A stretch of 7,405 nt of DNA, from NCBI GenBank assembly GCA_013693815.1, contig CP059259.1, positions 1,370,927 through 1,378,331 on the forward strand, in the 5' to 3' direction. Position numbers and translations under genes: made by a program. The DNA comes from Nocardioidaceae bacterium. Lineage in GTDB: Bacteria > Actinomycetota > Actinomycetes > Propionibacteriales > Nocardioidaceae. The notes under the pieces were generated by a model. The model was given only the letters and a program-made list of their open reading frames with translations, was not told where the DNA came from and made no database searches. Positions 1 through 6,493 of this stretch are shown here, piece by piece (position 1 is the stretch's first letter; the number at the start of each line of letters is the position of its first letter).

Positions 1-510
1 TTTGGGGCGCTCGGCTCCCAGCTTGTCCGGCACCAGGATCTGATCATTCGCGTCTCGGGCGTCCTGACCATATTCCTCGGGCTCGTCTTCGCGATGTCGG
101 GCAGTCTGGTCCCCATCCTCGGGCGCACAATCCGCCTTGGCTACCAGCCCCGGATCGGCCTGGCCGGTGCACCGATGCTGGGCGTCGTCTTCGGAGTCGG
201 CTGGACGCCCTGCATCGGCCCCACCCTGGCCGCCGTCCTCGCGCTGTCAACCAGCTCTGCGACCGCCGGCCGCGGTGCGACGCTGGCGTTCGCCTACAGC
301 CTCGGTCTCGGCATCCCGTTCCTCTTGGCCGCCCTCTCGGTCAGCAAGGCGATGCGGCGCCTGGCGTGGGCACGTAGCAACGCCCGAACGGTCAGCCGTG
401 TCGGCGGAGCCCTCCTAGTGGCCCTCGGCGTCCTCCAGGTCTCCGGCGCCTGGACGCAGATCATGTCCGCTCTGCAGAACCTCATCAACACCTGGCAGAC
501 CCCGATCTAG
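1..510 (+). CDS. ccdA: Cytochrome c biogenesis protein CcdA, C-terminal part (5' end outside window)
   Basis: The frame is open from the first base, so the gene starts to the left; 169 codons plus TAG are visible. CcdA is a DsbD-beta-like polytopic membrane protein that takes electrons from cytoplasmic thioredoxin and passes them to extracytoplasmic thiol proteins for cytochrome c maturation. The visible part carries the family's second conserved cysteine motif, [10 protein letters not shown] (Cys at visible residue 71, bases 211-213), with hydrophobic segments before it (ISVL-type stretch around residues 15-40), after it (about 72-83), around 89-108 and near the end (about 127-143). The first motif, with the partner cysteine, must lie upstream. 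It is followed after 13 bases by a TlpA/ResA thioredoxin, its natural redox partner. What is seen: motif and membrane pattern. What is inferred: full length and redox activity. An internal ATG at 94 is not the start because homologous coding continues upstream of it. Confidence 0.9.
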   Translation, partial: FGALGSQLVRHQDLIIRVSGVLTIFLGLVFAMSGSLVPILGRTIRLGYQPRIGLAGAPMLGVVFGVGWTPCIGPTLAAVLALSTSSATAGRGATLAFAYSLGLGIPFLLAALSVSKAMRRLAWARSNARTVSRVGGALLVALGVLQVSGAWTQIMSALQNLINTWQTPI

Positions 511-523
511 GAAGCGGCAACAC

Positions 524-1138
524 ATGACCGAGACCCCTCCCCAGCGCTCACGACGCCGCACTCGCGGCGGCTTGGCCGTCGTGCTCATAGTTGCCCTCAT
601 CGGCCTCGTCGGATGGTGGATTGCCGGCCAGTCCGAAGGCGAGACAAGCGCTCGCGCCGATGGGGAATCGGTGATCGAGGAGTTCGAGCCGCCTGAGCGA
701 GTTCGCGCCAAGCCGTTCCAAGCAAAGATGCTCAGCGGCTCCAGCATCGATACCCAAGACCTCCTCGGGCAGGTCGTCGTTTACAACGTCTGGGGATCAT
801 GGTGCGTCCCGTGCGCGACAGAGGCACCGGCGCTCGTCGAGAACGCGAACGACTTCGCCGACGATGCCGCCTTCGTCGGCATCAACGTCCGCGACAACGA
901 CGCAGCCGCGAGGGCATTCGAGGAGGAGTACGACGTCCCCTACGACAGTGTGGTCACCCAGGACTCCGCCACAGCCATGCTGTCGTTCCAAGGTGCGTTA
1001 GCCGCAGCTGCGGTACCCACCACTCTGATTGTCGATCGTGAGGGACGGGTAGCGGCCCGCGTGCTTGGGCCGGTGACCGCGACAACTTTGCGAGCCCTGA
1101 TCTCCACGGTCCTTGCGGAGTCGGATGAGTCTCAGTGA
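524..1138 (+). CDS. TlpA/ResA-family membrane-anchored thioredoxin
   Basis: A 204-residue extracytoplasmic thiol-disulfide oxidoreductase. A basic N-terminus (SRRRTRGG) leads into one membrane helix at about residues 16-34, with no lipobox cysteine, so it is a signal anchor. The thioredoxin-like domain begins near residue 60 and has the active site WCVPC (Cys94, Cys97) and the cis-proline loop AVPTT (Pro165). By family knowledge such proteins reduce the CXXCH cysteines of apocytochrome c before haem attachment, receiving electrons from CcdA, whose gene ends just upstream. The ATG at 524 has a good ribosome site (AGGAAG at 512-517). The stop TGA overlaps a GTG (GTGA at 1135-1138), a typical coupled start for the next gene. 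ResA, TlpA and CcsX are alternative names; sequence alone does not separate them, so no symbol is given. Confidence 0.92.
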   Translation: MTETPPQRSRRRTRGGLAVVLIVALIGLVGWWIAGQSEGETSARADGESVIEEFEPPERVRAKPFQAKMLSGSSIDTQDLLGQVVVYNVWGSWCVPCATEAPALVENANDFADDAAFVGINVRDNDAAARAFEEEYDVPYDSVVTQDSATAMLSFQGALAAAAVPTTLIVDREGRVAARVLGPVTATTLRALISTVLAESDESQ

Positions 1139-1207
1139 ACAGCCCGGGAAGCACCGTCGGAGCAAGGCGCCCCACGCCGTTGGATCGTCCAGCTCGTCGC
1201 GGCGACG
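1135..1207 (+). other. Probable true 5' end of the DUF3152 gene, out of frame by one base
   Basis: GTG at 1135 overlaps the thioredoxin stop as GTGA, like the resB/ccsB junction in this window, so it is the expected coupled start. Read from there the frame soon becomes an arginine-rich shadow. Removing a single base from the CCCGGG run at 1143-1148 gives VNSPEAPSEQGAPRRW and continues straight into IVQLVAATVTVAAAVAIGTG, a normal short cytoplasmic tail plus membrane anchor, in frame with the DUF3152 domain. The repaired protein would be 277 residues. Either a real frameshift mutation or a one-base sequencing or assembly error explains this. Confidence 0.6.
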
Positions 1208-1969
1208 GTGACCGTCGCCGCCGCGGTCGCGATCGGGACAGGGATGCAGCGGTCCTCCTCGGATCGGCTGCCAGAAGGTTCTTCGGCTCATCTCCCAGGG
1301 TCGCCTCCGTCGGCCTCCGCGCCAACGACACCTTCATCGCCGACCGCCAGTCCGACCGAAGGTAGGAGCAACGATGCTCTGTCTCGCCCTGGACCTCCTC
1401 GTGAGAGCGAGCCATCAAGCGAGGAGCGTGTCGTGATCCCGGAGTCGGGTCCAGGTACCTTTCGGAGCGCAGACGGAGGCAGCTCGCACAGCCATTCCCC
1501 GCGCGCATCCGAACTGACCTACACCGTCGAGGTCGAGGCGGGCCTGCCGTACGCCCCAGCGGAGACGGCCGTCACGATCGAAGCGATTCTCGATGACGAG
1601 CGTGGGTGGAGCTCTGCGGCCGGTCGCTCCCTCCACAGGGTTGCTACCGGGAGCGACATTCGTGTCCTGCTCGCTACTCCGAGTACAACCGACGAGCTGT
1701 GCGCACCGTTGCAGACAAGAGGCCGAGTGTCGTGCCGGAACGGTGATCTCGTCGTCCTCAATGCCCGACGGTGGGCGTTCGGCACCGATGACTATCGCGG
1801 AAGACTCCCGCAGTACCGGACCTACTTGGTCAATCACGAAGTCGGTCATGCACTTGGCTACGGACACGTACGTTGCCCCGGCGATGGAGAGCCGGCTCCA
1901 GTGATGCAGCAGCAGACCTACGGACTCGACGGGTGTCGACGCAACGCCTGGCCCAGCGTGAGCCGGTAG
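1208..1969 (+). CDS. DUF3152 family protein with metzincin-like zinc motif (N-terminus uncertain)
   Basis: The intact open frame gives 253 residues from a GTG at 1208. The C-terminal domain (about residues 73-250) matches what I know of DUF3152, an actinobacterial family of unknown function: it begins VVIPESGPGTF, has YTVEVEAGL, and carries HEVGHALGYGH at residues 210-220, the HExxHxxGxxH pattern of metzincin metalloproteases, followed by PVMQQQT. Four cysteines (165, 176, 223, 243) could form disulfides. Residues about 20-100 are a Ser/Pro/Thr-rich linker, as in exported proteins. Start choice is poor: GTG 1208 has no ribosome site and would cut the membrane anchor in half, because the same frame upstream (1139-1207) encodes RRWIVQLVAAT, the first half of a clean helix, but holds no start codon and is closed by the TGA of the thioredoxin gene. 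A frameshift near 1143-1148 is likely (see findings). The catalytic role is inferred from the motif only. Confidence 0.85.
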   Translation: MTVAAAVAIGTGMQRSSSDRLPEGSSAHLPGSPPSASAPTTPSSPTASPTEGRSNDALSRPGPPRESEPSSEERVVIPESGPGTFRSADGGSSHSHSPRASELTYTVEVEAGLPYAPAETAVTIEAILDDERGWSSAAGRSLHRVATGSDIRVLLATPSTTDELCAPLQTRGRVSCRNGDLVVLNARRWAFGTDDYRGRLPQYRTYLVNHEVGHALGYGHVRCPGDGEPAPVMQQQTYGLDGCRRNAWPSVSR

Positions 1970-1974
1970 CACCG

Positions 1975-3534
1975 ATGAGTGACCACGAGATGGGGCAGGC
2001 AGCGCCACCGGCTCCCGGCCGGGGTGTTCTCACTCTCGTCTTGCTCTCGGTGGTCGCGGGTGCACTTGCGGCGCTGGCCTTCGAGCCGGTCGGCATCGGA
2101 TGGCTCGCCCCTCTCGCGATGGCGCTGATCTGGGCGAGTCTTCAGCGAGGATCGCACCGATCGGCTTCGTTTCTTGGGCTCTGCTTCGGAGCGACCTTCT
2201 CGGCGATCCTGCTGTGGTGGCTGGTCGAGTCTGTCGGATGGGTGGCCTGGATCGCGCTCTGCGCCGCGGTCACCGCGATCCTGACAGCCGCGGCGGTGGG
2301 CCTGCGAGCGGTGGGCAGGGTGCCTTTGGCTCCGCTGTGGGGAGCCGCGGTGTGGGTCAGCGTGGAGGCGCTGCGCGCCAGCTGGCCTCTGGGTGGGATG
2401 CCCTGGGGGCAGTTGGGGTTCGCGGCAGTGGACACTCCCTGGAAGTCGCTGCTGCCCTACGCCGGCGTATCCGGGACCGGCTTTCTGACTGCCCTCGCGG
2501 GATTCGCGCTGGCCGAGCTCTACACCAGACGCACGGCGATCGAGATCACCTTGGCTTCAGTCCCCGTGCTCGCCGTCGGCGCTACGGCAGTCTCGCCCTA
2601 CCAGGTTTCGATCGACGGCACCACGGTCGTGGGCGCTGTCCAAGGAGGGGTACCCGGAGACGGCACCGATCTGGTGGCGCATCATCGGCAGGTCACCCGC
2701 AACCACCTCGAAGCAACCGTCGAGCTCGCCGCCCGTCTTCGCGCCGAAGGCGGCGAACTGTCGCTGCTGATCTGGCCGGAGAACGCCACCGCGGTGGACC
2801 CGATCCGCGACACCACGGCGCGAGAGAGCATCCAGCGCGCAGCCGCCGCGATCGACGCTCCAGTCTTGGTCGGTGGAATCGTTGACGGCCCCGACGAACT
2901 GTCGGCGTACAACCGAGGAATCCTCTGGCTGCCCGATGGCTCCCGGGCAGGCACCTACACCAAGACGCACCTGGTGCCCTTCGGCGAATACATCCCGTGG
3001 CGATCGGTCGTCGGGACCTGGTTCGCGCGTTTCGAGCAGATCCCGCGGGACATGTTGCCAGGGCGCGGGGAGGGTCCCATCGACGTCGACGGCATCCTCG
3101 TAGCCGATGCGATCTGCTTCGACGTCGCCTACGAGGACGTACTAGCGGACCAAGTGCGCCGCGGCGCGAGTCTCGCGGTAGTTCAGACCAGCAATGCGAC
3201 CTTCTTCGGAACCTCACAGCCAGAGCAGCAGTTCGAGATCACTCGTGCTCGCGCAGCCGAGCTCGCCCGGACGATCGTGGTGGCGTCGACCAACGGCGTG
3301 TCTGGCGTCGTCGACGCCGACGGCTCGGTCCGAGAACGCGCCCCGACCGGGATCACGGCCACTCTGGTAGCGGAGGTCGAACTCCGCTCCGGCCTCACGC
3401 CCGCGGTGCGCTTCCAAGCGGCGCGGTCCGCGGCAACCTTCGGCGCAGCCTCGCTCGGTCTACTGGCAACTGGCCTTCGCTGGATGCGACAGCGGAGAAG
3501 GATGCGTCCCGCGACTCTCTCAAACCCCGCGTAG
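1975..3534 (+). CDS. lnt: Apolipoprotein N-acyltransferase
   Basis: A 519-residue membrane enzyme that transfers an acyl chain from a phospholipid to the N-terminal cysteine of diacylated, signal-cleaved lipoproteins. The N-terminal half is a run of hydrophobic helices (about residues 18-36, 41-55, 64-84, 88-111, 116-133, 157-181, 190-206). A nitrilase-like periplasmic domain follows (about 215-470) with the catalytic triad of the family: Glu269 in WPEN, Lys330 in YTKTHLVPFGEYIPW, and Cys381 in AICFDVAYED. A last helix lies at about 487-505. Spacing of the triad is close to that of the E. coli enzyme, so it should be active. I chose ATG 1975, five bases after the DUF3152 stop; the frame is open back to 1873 inside that gene, but those residues look non-membrane and basic. 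No strong ribosome site is seen, which suggests translational coupling. Lnt is unusual within a cytochrome c maturation set. Its 3' end overlaps the convergent ccsB frame. Confidence 0.93.
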   Translation: MSDHEMGQAAPPAPGRGVLTLVLLSVVAGALAALAFEPVGIGWLAPLAMALIWASLQRGSHRSASFLGLCFGATFSAILLWWLVESVGWVAWIALCAAVTAILTAAAVGLRAVGRVPLAPLWGAAVWVSVEALRASWPLGGMPWGQLGFAAVDTPWKSLLPYAGVSGTGFLTALAGFALAELYTRRTAIEITLASVPVLAVGATAVSPYQVSIDGTTVVGAVQGGVPGDGTDLVAHHRQVTRNHLEATVELAARLRAEGGELSLLIWPENATAVDPIRDTTARESIQRAAAAIDAPVLVGGIVDGPDELSAYNRGILWLPDGSRAGTYTKTHLVPFGEYIPWRSVVGTWFARFEQIPRDMLPGRGEGPIDVDGILVADAICFDVAYEDVLADQVRRGASLAVVQTSNATFFGTSQPEQQFEITRARAAELARTIVVASTNGVSGVVDADGSVRERAPTGITATLVAEVELRSGLTPAVRFQAARSAATFGAASLGLLATGLRWMRQRRRMRPATLSNPA

Positions 3535-4472
3535 GAGTGCAGCCCTCCGACCCACATGTTGACGCCGATGAAGTTGAAGAGGAATGCCGCGTACCCCAAC
3601 AGGCTGAACCACGCGGCCCGAACTCCTCGCCAGCCGGCGGTTGACTGCGCGTGGAGGTAGGCGGCGTAGAAGACCCACGTGATGAACGCCCAAGTCTCCT
3701 TGGGGTCCCATCCCCAATACCGGCCCCAGGCAGCCTCGGCCCACACAGCGCCAGCAATCACCGCGAAAGTCCAGACGGGGAACGCGAAAACGATCATCCC
3801 GTACGACAGTCGTTCGAGTGTCTCGGACCGCAGTCCTTCCGAGTTGGTGACTCCGCGTCGTCGCTCCCGGCGTCTCTCGATCAGGAACCCGCCGGACGCT
3901 ACGGCGGCGACAGTGAAGGCTCCGCCAGCCACGATCGCGGCGCCGACGTGAATCGCAAGCCAGTAGGAGTTCAGGACGGGGATGAGGGCGTCGACAGAGG
4001 TGTAGAGCACCGTGACGGCGCAACCCAGAACGACCAGCACGACGCCGACGACCCAGACGCCGAGGCTCTCGACTCGGTAAAGACGCAGCGCAAGCAAGTA
4101 GGCGCCAACGATGGCTGCCGCACCCACGATCGCGAACTCGTACATGTTGCCCCACGGCGCGCGTTCGGCAGCCAGCCCACGTGCCACGACACCGGCAACG
4201 TTGAATGTGAAGCCAAGCGCCACCAGTGCGCCCGCGATGCGCACGAGCCGCCCAGACGCGGGAACATACTGAGGCTCTGGCTGCAAGCCCAGACCATCCC
4301 CGACCTGGAGCACCGGTTGTCCAGTGGAGGCCGCACTCAGCGCCCGGGTTCGGGCGCCGAAGCGTCGGTCGATCACGGTTCTTGAGAGGCTCACGGCATA
4401 GAGGACGAAGGCCACGGCGTAGACGGCGATCGACGCGCCCACCAGATCATCGGACAAGGCTGCAAGTGTCAC
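3183..4472 (-). CDS. ccsB: Cytochrome c biogenesis protein CcsB (haem handling, CcsA/ResC type), with abnormal C-terminal extension
   Basis: The open frame encodes 429 residues. Residues 1-317 are a normal CcsB/ResC: several membrane helices, the WWD haem-handling signature WGRYWGWDPKETW (residues 249-261), and candidate haem-ligand histidines His175 (WLAIHVGAA) and His312 (GLHSYAG). With ResB it exports haem and joins it to reduced apocytochrome c (System II). It starts at GTG 4472, which overlaps the resB stop as GTGA, so the two are co-translated. Families of this type normally stop just after GLHSYAG; here the frame continues past Phe317 for 112 more residues, rich in Arg and Ser with no membrane helix, read antisense to the lnt 3' end. 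One extra T after the TTT codon (3522-3524) would create TGA exactly at the expected end. The functional part is therefore about 3522-4472; the extension is real only if the sequence is correct. Confidence 0.9.
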   Translation of the reverse strand: MTLAALSDDLVGASIAVYAVAFVLYAVSLSRTVIDRRFGARTRALSAASTGQPVLQVGDGLGLQPEPQYVPASGRLVRIAGALVALGFTFNVAGVVARGLAAERAPWGNMYEFAIVGAAAIVGAYLLALRLYRVESLGVWVVGVVLVVLGCAVTVLYTSVDALIPVLNSYWLAIHVGAAIVAGGAFTVAAVASGGFLIERRRERRRGVTNSEGLRSETLERLSYGMIVFAFPVWTFAVIAGAVWAEAAWGRYWGWDPKETWAFITWVFYAAYLHAQSTAGWRGVRAAWFSLLGYAAFLFNFIGVNMWVGGLHSYAGFERVAGRILLRCRIQRRPVASRPSEAAPKVAADRAAWKRTAGVRPERSSTSATRVAVIPVGARSRTEPSASTTPDTPLVDATTIVRASSAARARVISNCCSGCEVPKKVALLV

Positions 4473-6007
4473 ACTGAACTCCTGATTCTCGTTGAGCCCA
4501 GCGCCGCCAGTTCGCGCATGAGCTCATCTGCATGGTCACCGGATACGGTCCGGCGCGTGAGCGAACGGCAAGCCATGTCGACGACAATGCCCGTGCCGGA
4601 GTCAGAGAGACGGAGCCAGAGGCGCCGCCTTCGTATGACCAGGGACATCGTGAGACCCACCATCAGCAAGATCGACGCGACAAGGGAGATCTCCTTGCCG
4701 GGGTCGAAGGCAATCTGAAAGTTCGCGAAGCGCGCCACGCCATCGAACGTGATGCTCCCGGCCCCGTCCGGAAGGCGCATGGTGTCGCCGATCCGAAGAC
4801 TCTGGCGCCCGATCTCCTCGAGGTCGTCTTTCTGGAGGGCGAACACGGACTGCGGTGGTCCCGAGCCCATCCCCAGATCGCCTGAGTAGGCAACCAAGTC
4901 GAGGCGGGGCTCCAACAGACCCGGAAACTGCGAAATCGTGCCCGTAGCGTCGAAAGCGGTCGGCAGCAGCAGACCCTCGAACCCGAGCTGGGCCGGTTGG
5001 GCGTTCGGTGCCTTGATCACGCCGTCGCTGGTCAGTGACATGTCGAGGGGAAGGAACACTGCCGCACCCGAGAACACCACCTCGCCCCGTCCATCCCGGA
5101 CGGTGACCTGCGGTGCGTATCCGTGCCCGCTGACGAAGAGCTTGGTCCCCTCCATGTCGAGCGGTTCGTTTGGCTTGATGGTGGCGGTGGCCGGCTCTGC
5201 GTCATCGCGTGAGTAGGTGACCATCGCATCGAACCTCCGCGGTTCACCAGCTCGTGGTCCCAGCAGAGCGAACTCTGTTTCAAAGCGGTCCAAGGTCACC
5301 GAGAAGGGAGTCAGGCCGGCGATATCCGTGAGTGCCGCCGGGGTGAACTCGTCGTACGAGGAGCGGACGTTGGTGAACGTCTCGCCCTCCACCAAGGCAG
5401 CGCGGCCCTCGAAGCCGTACAGCTTCCCGGTGGCGATCCCCACCAGGAGGACCAGGAGGGAGAGGTGGAACACCAGGTTTCCGAGCTCGCGCGAGTATCC
5501 CTTCTCGGCCCACACCTCCCGCTCCGTTGTCACGACCCGGTAGCGGCGGCTACGCAAGACTGACTCGGCCCGAGCGATGATCTCTCCCGGTGATCCGTCA
5601 ACCGTGAGCTGACGGTGATGCTCCATACGCTCCAGCCGACGAGGCGCTGCTGGCGGAGCAGCCCGCAGTTCGCGCCACAGACGCGCGGATCGCGGCAGGA
5701 CGCAACCCGTCATCGACACCAGCAACAGAACGTAGATGGCGGCGAACCACGGCGAGGAGTAGACGTTGAACAGGCTCAGGCGATCCAGCCACGGGGCCAG
5801 TCCGGGATGCTCTTGGTAGAACATCGGTACCGCGTTCGGATCGGTGGCGACGTTCCGCTGCGGAAGGAGCGAGCCGGGGATAGCCGCGATCGCGAGCAAC
5901 GCGAGCAACGTCACTGCCGTCCGCATCGACGTAAGAGTGCGCCACGCCCAACGCCCCCAGCCCCAGCCATGAACGGGCGGACTCGGAGGAGGGGTGTCCA
6001 CAGCCAT
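4469..6007 (-). CDS. resB: Cytochrome c biogenesis protein ResB (Ccs1)
   Basis: A 512-residue membrane protein, partner of CcsB in the System II cytochrome c synthase. It has the usual layout: two N-terminal helices (about residues 30-48 and 86-103), a third at about 177-196 containing the conserved histidine in LVFHLSLL (His181), a large extracytoplasmic domain (about 197-435), and a last helix (about 439-458) followed by a cytoplasmic tail. Family knowledge: ResB binds haem and possibly apocytochrome c and works as one complex with CcsB (fused as CcsBA in some bacteria). ATG 6007 is preceded on its strand by GGCGGAGCGAGACG, giving a GGAG ribosome site about nine bases away. The stop TGA (4471-4469) overlaps the ccsB start. 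A dyad operator and a TAGAAT -10-like element lie about 40 bases upstream, so the pair is probably under repressor control. Confidence 0.94.
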   Translation of the reverse strand: MAVDTPPPSPPVHGWGWGRWAWRTLTSMRTAVTLLALLAIAAIPGSLLPQRNVATDPNAVPMFYQEHPGLAPWLDRLSLFNVYSSPWFAAIYVLLLVSMTGCVLPRSARLWRELRAAPPAAPRRLERMEHHRQLTVDGSPGEIIARAESVLRSRRYRVVTTEREVWAEKGYSRELGNLVFHLSLLVLLVGIATGKLYGFEGRAALVEGETFTNVRSSYDEFTPAALTDIAGLTPFSVTLDRFETEFALLGPRAGEPRRFDAMVTYSRDDAEPATATIKPNEPLDMEGTKLFVSGHGYAPQVTVRDGRGEVVFSGAAVFLPLDMSLTSDGVIKAPNAQPAQLGFEGLLLPTAFDATGTISQFPGLLEPRLDLVAYSGDLGMGSGPPQSVFALQKDDLEEIGRQSLRIGDTMRLPDGAGSITFDGVARFANFQIAFDPGKEISLVASILLMVGLTMSLVIRRRRLWLRLSDSGTGIVVDMACRSLTRRTVSGDHADELMRELAALGSTRIRSSV

Positions 6008-6045
6008 CGTCTCGCTCCGCCCTCGGGGTGCCGCCTTCGTGAGAT

Positions 6046-6066
6046 TCTACTATTGGACATAGTAGA
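6046..6066. promoter_or_regulatory. Dyad operator 1 upstream of resB
   Basis: A 21-bp palindrome with arms TCTACTA and TAGTAGA around a 7-bp centre; the match is in fact 8 bp on each side (TCTACTAT / ATAGTAGA). It stands out as an AT-richer patch in GC-rich DNA, 39 bases upstream of the resB start. On the minus strand TAGAAT (6049-6044) resembles a -10 box, placing the operator just in the spacer of the promoter that would drive resB-ccsB with a short leader. A TACTA/TAGTA dyad is the sort of site bound by BlaI/MecI/CopY winged-helix repressors; that assignment is inference. No regulator gene is in the window. Confidence 0.7.
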
Positions 6067-6240
6067 CAGCCGATCCGCCTCCCTTTCGGCCCTCGGCGTG
6101 AGTGCCGCCGGCCGCCATGACAAGGGACAGCCAAGTTCCGCGGCCATCCAAGCTCGATTCGCGGACCGGTGTCAGGTCGGGGCGTCTTCGTAGTCCGGGG
6201 CGGCCCCGCCCTGTTCCGACACGCCGGGCGAGGCAGCGTG

Positions 6241-6269
6241 TTGAACCCGAGTCTACTAAGAGTCATAGT
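6241..6269 (+). promoter_or_regulatory. Possible rightward promoter overlapped by operator 2
   Basis: TTGAAC (6241-6246) and CATAGT (6264-6269) are separated by 17 bases and each match four of six positions of the sigma-70-type consensus. The operator lies in the spacer and -10, the usual arrangement for repression. No rightward gene begins soon after it; the next is the relaxase at 6546. Match quality is modest. Confidence 0.35.
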
Positions 6270-6272
6270 AGA
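6252..6272. promoter_or_regulatory. Dyad operator 2, same arms as operator 1
   Basis: A second 21-bp palindrome with the same 7-bp arms TCTACTA and TAGTAGA and the same 7-bp spacing; the centre differs (AGAGTCA against TTGGACA). Exact conservation of arms and spacing with divergent centre is what a shared protein-binding site looks like, not a recent duplication. The two centres are 206 bp apart, which would permit looping. It lies over a possible rightward promoter (6241-6269). Confidence 0.7.
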
Positions 6273-6290
6273 TCGCCTGTCCCCGAGATA

Positions 6291-6330
6291 GGGGTGGGCG
6301 TCTGGCTTCCCCGTCTCAGGCGTCCACCCC
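6291..6330. repeat. Stem-loop: 10-bp inverted repeat with 20-base loop
   Basis: GGGGTGGGCG (6291-6300) pairs with CGTCCACCCC (6321-6330) with nine Watson-Crick pairs and one G-T pair. A CCCC at 6281-6284 could instead pair with GGGG at 6291-6294. There is no T-run after it in either direction, so an intrinsic terminator is less likely than a structural element such as part of an oriT or a leader hairpin. Confidence 0.5.
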
Positions 6331-6468
6331 GTTCGGAGTCGATCCGGTCGTGACCCCGCCTCGTCTTGCGTGGGATGTCACCCGGACCTTGCTCTCCACG
6401 GCGTGTTCCAAGACCTTGGCCTCGAACGCCAGCCGGACGTGCAGCGCGGACTCCCAGGCCGTACCCAT
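6316..6468 (-). CDS. Possible small protein of unknown function (50 residues)
   Basis: ATG at 6468 gives a 50-residue frame beginning MGTAWESALHVRLAFEAKV; an in-frame GTG at 6480 or 6495 could extend it, and the frame is open up to 6525. Codons over roughly the first 33 residues have almost only G or C at the third position and the peptide is of ordinary composition, while the tail after about residue 33 looks less codon-like. AAGGGA lies about 13 bases before the ATG. I do not recognise the family. It may be a real small gene divergent from the relaxase, the remnant of a longer gene, or chance in GC-rich DNA; the complementary strand is also open here. Confidence 0.25.
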   Translation of the reverse strand: MGTAWESALHVRLAFEAKVLEHAVESKVRVTSHARRGGVTTGSTPNGVDA

Positions 6469-6493
6469 CACGGTCGTCACGGTCCCTTGATTC

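Noticed and set aside
94..510. ccdA starting at ATG 94 as a short complete gene
   Set aside because: The frame is open from base 1 and the upstream residues continue a membrane-protein pattern typical of CcdA, so the gene is only cut by the window edge.
1873..1974. Upstream extension of lnt to the first in-frame ATG at 1873
   Set aside because: It would overlap the end of the DUF3152 gene by 97 bases and adds a basic, Ala/Arg-rich leader unlike Lnt; ATG 1975 sits directly after the DUF3152 stop.
2100..2885. 261-residue rightward frame within lnt
   Set aside because: It is an alternate-frame shadow of lnt, almost entirely Arg/Gly/Ala/Ser, while the lnt frame holds the catalytic motifs.
5598..6266. 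Long minus-strand frame from an ATG inside operator 2 into resB
   Set aside because: It overlaps most of the resB N-terminal coding region in another frame, and the peptide is Arg/Gly/Pro-rich with no recognisable domain; shadow of GC-rich DNA.
6281..6330. Intrinsic terminator for either flanking transcript
   Set aside because: The stem is strong but has no T-run after it on either strand, and no transcript is seen to end there.
6102..6353. Rightward 83-residue frame across operator 2
   Set aside because: Composition is Arg/Pro/Ser with no codon bias towards this frame, no ribosome site, and it runs through the dyad and half of the stem-loop.
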